From NCBI GenBank assembly GCA_024643585.1, contig JAHEMP010000148.1, positions 1-6,067 on the forward strand: DNA of 6,067 bases, read 5' to 3'. Position 1 is the stretch's first letter. Each line of letters begins with the position of its first letter. The notes beneath the pieces are model-generated. The model had not been told where the DNA came from. It searched no databases and was given only the letters and a program-made list of their open reading frames with translations. Positions 1-4,100 of the stretch are shown here, one piece after another. The position numbers and the translations under genes were made by a program. The DNA is from Crocinitomicaceae bacterium. Its GTDB lineage: Bacteria; Bacteroidota; Bacteroidia; Flavobacteriales_D; Crocinitomicaceae.

Positions 1-666
1 TCTTTTTACGCCCATTACTCCTTCATGAACGACACTTTCTTCAATGGAGTCGGCCTTTCCACCCTCAAAAAGCAAAATTTGCTTGCCTCGAGATATCATA
101 GCATCACGTAGTGATTTCGGAATCAGATTTGAATGGACAATGAAAGGCGGATTAAAGGCTTTTGCTAATTCTACACTTCGTGGGTCCTTTAATACACATC
201 TTACTTGTGGCGCATTGTTTCGCTGTCTAGCCCCAGTATGAAAATCCAAAACATAATCCACATGTGGCGCAATCTCTTTTAGAAACTGATAAGCAAATTG
301 ACCTGCCAACGAACCATTTTTGGAACCAGGAAAACTTCTGTTCAAATCCCTACCATCCGGCAAAGCACGCGAAATATTTAAAAATCCAAAAATATTGAAA
401 ACAGGGAGGCATATAACCGTTCCCACGTTTGGTTTATTGTATTTGTTGCGAATTATTCGGCGTACAATTTCGACACCATTTATTTCGTCGCCATGCATAC
501 CCGCCATTAAAAGTAAAACAGGTCCGTGCTTTTTAGCTCGTTCAATGAAAACAGGAACCTGAATTGGTGTGTGCGTATGCAATTTTGCCACATTCATGTT
601 CAATTGATACCCTTTACCGGGTTCAATGATTTGCCCAAGAATTTCCATTTTTATGAGCTCTTTCAT
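1..666 (-). CDS. Succinylglutamate desuccinylase/aspartoacylase-family metallohydrolase (M14-like), 3'-truncated by window edge
   Basis: Zinc-dependent amidohydrolase/carboxypeptidase-like protein of the AstE/ASPA family. I translated the minus strand from the ATG at 666-664; 222 codons are open to the window start, so the C-terminal third is probably missing (relatives are usually about 320 aa). Visible family motifs are M-H-G-D-E (residues 57-61, H58 and E61 as the H-x2-E zinc ligands), D-L-N-R (107-110), D-F-H-T-G (141-145, H143 as third zinc ligand) and F-E-G-G (200-203, E201 as likely catalytic Glu). All look intact. The ATG overlaps the stop of the upstream RimK-like gene by 4 nt (ATGA), which supports this start; an alternative Met is codon 7. 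Linkage to RimK-type ligases and DUF785 proteases is a known pattern, so the substrate may be a tagged protein or peptide rather than free succinylglutamate (inference). The exact substrate cannot be told from sequence. Confidence 0.9.
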   Translation of the reverse strand, partial: MKELIKMEILGQIIEPGKGYQLNMNVAKLHTHTPIQVPVFIERAKKHGPVLLLMAGMHGDEINGVEIVRRIIRNKYNKPNVGTVICLPVFNIFGFLNISRALPDGRDLNRSFPGSKNGSLAGQFAYQFLKEIAPHVDYVLDFHTGARQRNNAPQVRCVLKDPRSVELAKAFNPPFIVHSNLIPKSLRDAMISRGKQILLFEGGKADSIEESVVHEGVMGVKR

Positions 667-1547
667 GTTTTATGAATTGTATTTTTCTCGATATAATCGA
701 TTATTTTTCCGGCAATATCCAATTTAGTTACGGACTCTATTTCTTTTAAGCCCGGAGAACTATTGACGTTTAAAACGAGTGGTCCTCTCTTCGATTGAAT
801 TATATCAACTCCAGCCACGCCAAGTTTTAAGGAAGCCGCAGCTCTTATTGCGATTTCTTTTTCTTCTTCCGTCAAGACAATAGCAATTGACTTCTTTCTT
901 TTTGATGTATTCGTTTGAAAATCTCTGTTTTTATTGAATCGTTTAATAGCGCCTACAACTTCACCGTCCACGACCATCATGCGAACATCCGTTCCTTTCG
1001 CCTCTTTGATGTACTCTTGAACAATTACTCTGGCTTTTACCCCATTAAAGGCCTCTAAAACACTTTCTGCAGATGATTTGTCCTCTGCTAAAATTGAGCT
1101 AATATCATCCGACTCTCGTAATAATTTCATTACGACGGGTGTTCCTCCAACAGAATGAATCACGTGATCCACATTTTTTGAATAGTTGGTGAAAACGGTT
1201 TTTGGTTGTCCTACTTTTGATTTGGAAAGCAACTGCAAACATCGCAATCGATCTCTTGAATGAACGATGGATCTAGAATTAGCGACAGAAAATACGTTCA
1301 TCATCTCAAATTGTCGAACAACAGCAGTTCCATAATAAGTAACCGATGCACCAATTCGAGGAATCACCGCATCAAAATCTTCTAAATAATTATTGTTGTA
1401 ATACAATTTTGGACCGGTTGGATCTATTTCTATGTTGCAAATCAAGTGATTTATTACTTGTGTTGAATATCCTCTACTCTCAGCAGCTTCTACCAAACGT
1501 GTGGTAGAGTACAATTCAGAATTTCGAGATAGGATGGCAATTTTCAT
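663..1547 (-). CDS. rimK: RimK-family ATP-grasp alpha-L-glutamate ligase homologue with degenerate active-site motifs
   Basis: 294 aa, close to RimK (300 aa in E. coli), which adds glutamates to the C-terminus of ribosomal protein S6. The start M-K-I-A-I-L-S-R and the later blocks V-I-P-R-I-G (61-66), Y-G-T-A-V-V-R-Q-F-E-M (72-82), Q-E-Y-I-K-E-A-K-G (177-185) and V-A-G-V-D (244-248) are typical. By eye it aligns gap-free with E. coli RimK through the core. K141, N213, D248 and N262 are kept. Lost are the glycines of the ATP-covering loop (E-G-T-Q-G-I-G-V at 144-151 is R-E-S-D-D-I-S-S here), the R-S-N-L-H-R-G-G motif (211-218; Q-T-N-T-S-K-R-K here) and Mg ligand E260 (Asn here). The frame is open and uninterrupted, so this is not a simple pseudogene. 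It lies 7 nt after the protease gene and overlaps the M14 gene by 4 nt. Family membership is certain; S6 ligase activity is doubtful. Confidence 0.93.
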   Translation of the reverse strand: MKIAILSRNSELYSTTRLVEAAESRGYSTQVINHLICNIEIDPTGPKLYYNNNYLEDFDAVIPRIGASVTYYGTAVVRQFEMMNVFSVANSRSIVHSRDRLRCLQLLSKSKVGQPKTVFTNYSKNVDHVIHSVGGTPVVMKLLRESDDISSILAEDKSSAESVLEAFNGVKARVIVQEYIKEAKGTDVRMMVVDGEVVGAIKRFNKNRDFQTNTSKRKKSIAIVLTEEEKEIAIRAAASLKLGVAGVDIIQSKRGPLVLNVNSSPGLKEIESVTKLDIAGKIIDYIEKNTIHKT

Positions 1548-1554
1548 TGTTCTA

Positions 1555-2001
1555 TTATTTTGTAAAAATGGTTGTTTTGAGATTTTTTAGAGACAAATCC
1601 AACTTTGATGAATCAACTATAAATCGTCTATTCAATAATTTTCTTCCTAAAAGGATGGGGTAACGCATGTTTATTCGTTCAGACAGTGAAAACATTGTTT
1701 TGTATTTTTTTCCAAAAAGAACAATATCGCCTTCTACGAAGTACCGCAATTCCTCCTGACCAGTTGAACTTCGGACTTTTTTAGTTATAAAATCTTCGAA
1801 AGTTACAATAGGAGCTTCTGTCGTTTCTGTTCCAAAAAACTCAACTTTCAAAAATTGCTCACCATCCGACTCTATTAGAGTAATGTGATCACAATGTATA
1901 CTTGAAGTATAAGCACCCGTGTCAATCTTAACAGGAACGTTTTTTAATCCAAAAAGCGGCAAATCCGCATGATCTTTTCTACCGATGATTATTTTCTCCA
2001 T
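1555..2001 (-). CDS. Retropepsin-like aspartic protease, 'ATP-dependent zinc protease' DUF785 / RimB family
   Basis: A 148-aa protein matching the small family often named putative ATP-dependent zinc protease (Pfam Zn_protease, DUF785), now regarded as retropepsin-like aspartic peptidases; RimB of the Pseudomonas rimABK operon belongs here. The signature is V-K-I-D-T-G-A (24-30) with catalytic D27, followed by T-S-S-I-H, then V-R-S-S-T-G (76-81), and near the C-terminus M-R-Y-P-I-L-L-G-R (112-120), the hydrophobic-hydrophobic-Gly element typical of pepsin-fold enzymes. One catalytic Asp per chain implies a homodimer (family knowledge). No signal peptide is visible, so it is probably cytoplasmic. 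Its ATG shares one base with the stop of the TPR lipoprotein gene (TAATG), and the RimK-like gene follows 7 nt downstream, suggesting translational coupling. By analogy it may trim or regulate the product or partner of the RimK-like protein; the actual substrate is unknown. Confidence 0.88.
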   Translation of the reverse strand: MEKIIIGRKDHADLPLFGLKNVPVKIDTGAYTSSIHCDHITLIESDGEQFLKVEFFGTETTEAPIVTFEDFITKKVRSSTGQEELRYFVEGDIVLFGKKYKTMFSLSERINMRYPILLGRKLLNRRFIVDSSKLDLSLKNLKTTIFTK

Positions 2002-2741
2002 TATTCCGTCAACATTTCGTCTAACATTTTTCTACAATTCGCGTCCCGATCTGCGGCATATTCGACCTTCTTTCCCCCTTCTTCTTCTCTACCTGAGAAT
2101 AAAAATGCAACTCCGAGTTGAAAATGATATTCCATCTTAGATGGATTCTTTGAAATGAGATCCTCCCACAAGGGTATGCTTTCTTGGTATTTTTCTATGT
2201 TCATATAACTTGTTGCTAAGGCCTCTTCCAAAGGTTCTCTTGGAGCAATCTCATATGCCTTCATATTGTTGATCAAGGCCTTGTCATAGTCGGTATATTT
2301 ATCCCCATAATTCCCACTGTAAATCATTCCTAAACTATTGTAGATAGCCATTTCGTCCGATTTTATTTCTTTGGCTCTTTCGTAATTTTCAATCGCCTTT
2401 TGAACGTTATCTGTCAGCAACATGTATTCAGCCTTATTCAAAAAGAAAAAATAACTGTTCTTTTCCGCTTTTTCGTAACCCAGTTTGGCATAGAACAAAG
2501 CTGAGTCCTTAAAATTTGTAAAAGAATGTAATAAACTGAGATTTCTAAGAATTCCGGCGCTTAATTCAGGTGGCAAATTACCCTTATTTAAGGCTTGATG
2601 GAATAGTGACGAGGCTCCTGAATATTCTTCTTTATCCATCAAAGCAACTCCTTCATCGTTCAATACTTTAGCGTCTTCCGCACCACGATTGGAACAGGAG
2701 CTCAAAAGCAATAACACCGTTAAAAAATAAATTACTCGCAT
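2001..2741 (-). CDS. TPR-repeat lipoprotein (signal peptidase II substrate)
   Basis: I place the start at the ATG 2741-2739 (246 aa) rather than at the in-frame ATG 13 codons upstream. From here the protein begins with a compact lipoprotein signal: M-R-V, a hydrophobic stretch, and the lipobox L-S-S-C with lipidated Cys16, followed by S-N-R-G. The longer form would put a Cys- and Lys-containing tail before the signal, and the best promoter candidate lies downstream of that ATG. The mature part is all-helical and reads as about five to six TPR-like units (about 25-58, 98-131, 132-165, 173-203, 204-236), including A-I-E-N-Y-E-R-A at 116-123 and Y-H-F-Q-L-G-V-A-F at 205-213. TPRs suggest a protein-protein scaffold in the periplasm or at the outer membrane. 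It is first in a four-gene operon with the protease, RimK-like and M14 genes, which show no export signals. Why a lipoprotein is coupled to them is not clear; no specific family was recognised. Confidence 0.85.
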   Translation of the reverse strand: MRVIYFLTVLLLLSSCSNRGAEDAKVLNDEGVALMDKEEYSGASSLFHQALNKGNLPPELSAGILRNLSLLHSFTNFKDSALFYAKLGYEKAEKNSYFFFLNKAEYMLLTDNVQKAIENYERAKEIKSDEMAIYNSLGMIYSGNYGDKYTDYDKALINNMKAYEIAPREPLEEALATSYMNIEKYQESIPLWEDLISKNPSKMEYHFQLGVAFLFSGREEEGGKKVEYAADRDANCRKMLDEMLTE

Positions 2742-2746
2742 TGCTT

Positions 2747-2780
2747 CAAAATTACATTTAAAAGTTCGAAATTTGCACAA
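2747..2780 (-). promoter_or_regulatory. Candidate Bacteroidota promoter for the leftward four-gene operon
   Basis: On the minus strand TAATTTTG (2754-2747) is a perfect match to the Bacteroidota -7 consensus TAnnTTTG. A TTG (2780-2778) lies 23 nt upstream, at the long end of the reported -33 spacing. Transcription would begin at about 2742-2740, on or next to the ATG at 2741, giving a leaderless or near-leaderless mRNA. It is read by eye only; in AT-rich DNA such matches occur by chance. Confidence 0.35.
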
Positions 2781-2804
2781 GAGTATTAAAAGTTGTGTCG
2801 GGAG

Positions 2805-2823
2805 AAAAAAAAGTTAAAAAAAA
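2805..2823. other. Two A8 tracts phased 11 bp apart (possible UP-element / bent DNA)
   Basis: Plus-strand A runs of eight bases occupy 2805-2812 and 2816-2823, one helical turn apart. They lie 10 to 28 bp upstream of the putative -33 element of rplS, where A-tract upstream elements strengthen promoters for translation genes. Intrinsic bending or alpha-subunit contact is inferred from spacing only. Confidence 0.35.
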
Positions 2824-2832
2824 GGGCAACAA

Positions 2833-2865
2833 TTGACACTAATAAAGAAATTATCCGTAATATTG
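2833..2865 (+). promoter_or_regulatory. Candidate rplS promoter (TTGACA ... TAATATTG)
   Basis: TTGACA at 2833-2838 is followed after 19 nt by TAATATTG (2858-2865), one mismatch from the Bacteroidota -7 consensus TAnnTTTG; TTG-to-TA spacing is 22 nt, within the reported range. The predicted start near 2870-2873 gives a leader of about 37 nt before the rplS ATG. There is no obvious Shine-Dalgarno sequence in the leader, as is usual in this phylum. Confidence 0.5.
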
Positions 2866-2908
2866 CACCCCGAATTAGGCGGAAAACAAAGATATTAGAT
2901 TAGAAAAC

Positions 2909-3274
2909 ATGGATATATTAAGAGAAATTCAGAACGAATTAGTGGAAATGAAAGAATTTCCAAAGTTCTCTAGCGGTGACACGGTAAACGTTTCTTATAA
3001 AATTAAAGAGGGCGCAAAAGAGCGTACTCAGCAATTCCAAGGAGTTGTTTTGCAAAGAAGAGGTTCTGGTACAACTGAAACTTTCACTGTACGTAAAATG
3101 TCAGGAAACATCGGAGTAGAAAGAATCTTTCCTTTGTCTTCTCCATTCTTAGAAAATATCGTTGTTACGAAAAAAGGTTCAGTACGTCGTGCACGTATTT
3201 TCTACTTCCGTCAAAGAACTGGAAAATCTGCTCGTATTCGTGAGAAACGTTCTTTCCATACTGAAAAGAAATAA
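2909..3274 (+). CDS. rplS: 50S ribosomal protein L19
   Basis: A 121-aa protein matching bacterial L19 (usually about 115 aa), a 50S subunit protein at the interface with the 30S subunit. Diagnostic segments are the F-x-S-G-D-T-V-x-V block near residues 20-28, Q-F-Q-G-V-V-L-Q-R-R-G-S-G (42-54), the T-F-T-V-R-K-M-S block (58-65), G-V-E-R-I-F-P-L-S-S-P (69-79), and the basic C-terminal R-R-A-R-I-F-Y-F-R block followed by G-K-S-A-R-I-R-E-K (105-113). The start is well placed about 37 nt downstream of the predicted transcription start, and no upstream in-frame Met is needed. It is transcribed alone, divergent from the lipoprotein/RimK operon, and followed by an intrinsic terminator. The usual proteobacterial neighbour trmD is not present in this window. 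Confidence 0.97.
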   Translation: MDILREIQNELVEMKEFPKFSSGDTVNVSYKIKEGAKERTQQFQGVVLQRRGSGTTETFTVRKMSGNIGVERIFPLSSPFLENIVVTKKGSVRRARIFYFRQRTGKSARIREKRSFHTEKK

Positions 3275-3298
3275 TCAGACAAAAATTGATTTATATTT

Positions 3299-3326
3299 AA
3301 AGGCTTTCATTTTGAAAGCCTTTTTT
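3299..3326 (+). terminator. Rho-independent terminator of rplS
   Basis: A perfect 10-bp inverted repeat, AAAGGCTTTC / GAAAGCCTTT, with a 5-nt loop ATTTT and a run of six T (3321-3326). It begins 25 nt after the rplS stop codon. The T-run ends only 10 nt before the ATG of the GH25 gene, so it sits in the latter's immediate upstream region. Confidence 0.9.
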
Positions 3327-3336
3327 CATGCCCTAA

Positions 3337-4086
3337 ATGTCAGCAAAAAAACGAAAAGTTGTAAAAAGAAAACAACCGAAAAACATGATTTTTTGGGCGA
3401 TTGTTCTTTTCATTTTATTGACGGGATTGCCGACTGGATATTATTTTATTCGCAAAAAGAATGTGAAAGAAAGGAAAATCGATCTACTTTCGAATATTCC
3501 TTCTGGATTTACTTCCTTTGGTATAGACGTATCACATCATCAGGGAAATATTGATTGGTATCTGCTTTTCGATGAATTGCGATACGATACAATTATCAAA
3601 TTTGTTTATTGTAAAGCCACTGAAAGCGATACTCACTTCGATACCCGATGGGAGAAGAATAGAAGTACCTTGAATGAAATGGGGATACGCAATGGAGCCT
3701 ACCATTTCTTTGACCCTAAAAGTCCTCCTCGTCCTCAAGTTGAACATTTCCTATCCCATTGGAACCCTCGAGAAATCGATTTACCCCCAATGTTGGATGT
3801 GGAAACCGAGGGTTTCAGTGATGAAGATCTAATTGCTAAAATGAAAATTTGGTTAACCGAAATTGAAAGAAAAACTGGGCAAAGACCGATAATTTATACT
3901 TCCTACCACTTTTTTGAAACGAAATTCAAGCAAGATTTTCCAAATTACAATTTTTGGATAGCTTCTTACTCCAGAAAACCAGACTCTCTAGAGGACAAAC
4001 GAGTTGTTCATTGGCAGTATTCCGAGACAGGTAAAATTCCAGGTTGTTCCGAATTGGTGGATCTTAATGTTAGTAAGATCTATTAG
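3337..4086 (+). CDS. Membrane-anchored GH25 family lysozyme (N,O-diacetylmuramidase)
   Basis: A 249-aa glycoside hydrolase family 25 protein, which cleaves the beta-1,4 bond between MurNAc and GlcNAc in peptidoglycan. The N-terminus is Lys/Arg-rich (residues 1-15), followed by one hydrophobic segment (about 17-38), predicting an inside-N, outside-C anchor with the enzyme in the periplasm. The catalytic domain starts at F-G-I-D-V-S-H-H-Q-G-N-I-D-W (61-74, D64), continues with G-A-Y-H-F-F (120-125), carries the catalytic pair in L-D-V-E-T-E (D154 and E156), then F-W-I-A-S-Y (206-211) and H-W-Q-Y-S (225-229), and closes with V-D-L-N-V (241-245), the usual family end. All key residues are present. 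The start gives a sensible positive-inside tail; codon 17 is the alternative Met. No separate promoter was found, and the rplS terminator ends 10 nt upstream. It could serve wall remodelling or attack on other cells; sequence does not decide. Confidence 0.92.
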   Translation: MSAKKRKVVKRKQPKNMIFWAIVLFILLTGLPTGYYFIRKKNVKERKIDLLSNIPSGFTSFGIDVSHHQGNIDWYLLFDELRYDTIIKFVYCKATESDTHFDTRWEKNRSTLNEMGIRNGAYHFFDPKSPPRPQVEHFLSHWNPREIDLPPMLDVETEGFSDEDLIAKMKIWLTEIERKTGQRPIIYTSYHFFETKFKQDFPNYNFWIASYSRKPDSLEDKRVVHWQYSETGKIPGCSELVDLNVSKIY

Positions 4087-4100
4087 AATCTAGTATTGCT

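Noticed and set aside
44..562. Plus-strand reading frames at 44-241 and 320-562
   Set aside because: They lie opposite the well-supported M14 gene, have no family features, and are shadows of its coding sequence.
663..1547. Calling the RimK-like gene a pseudogene or a sequencing artefact
   Set aside because: There is no stop or frameshift, the alignment to RimK stays gap-free, and changes are multi-base codon replacements in several separate motifs, which sequencing error does not explain.
2742..2780. In-frame upstream ATG at 2780 extending the TPR lipoprotein by 13 residues
   Set aside because: It would place a charged, Cys-containing tail before a well-formed lipoprotein signal, and it lies upstream of the best -7 element; the ATG at 2741 gives a standard short signal peptide.
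2778..2785. TACTCTTG on the minus strand as an alternative -7 element for the leftward operon
   Set aside because: One mismatch to the consensus and no TTG at the expected upstream distance; the 2754-2747 element fits better.
3162..3554. Plus-strand frame bridging the end of rplS and the start of the GH25 gene
   Set aside because: It overlaps two confident genes in another frame, crosses the terminator, and shows no domain-like sequence.
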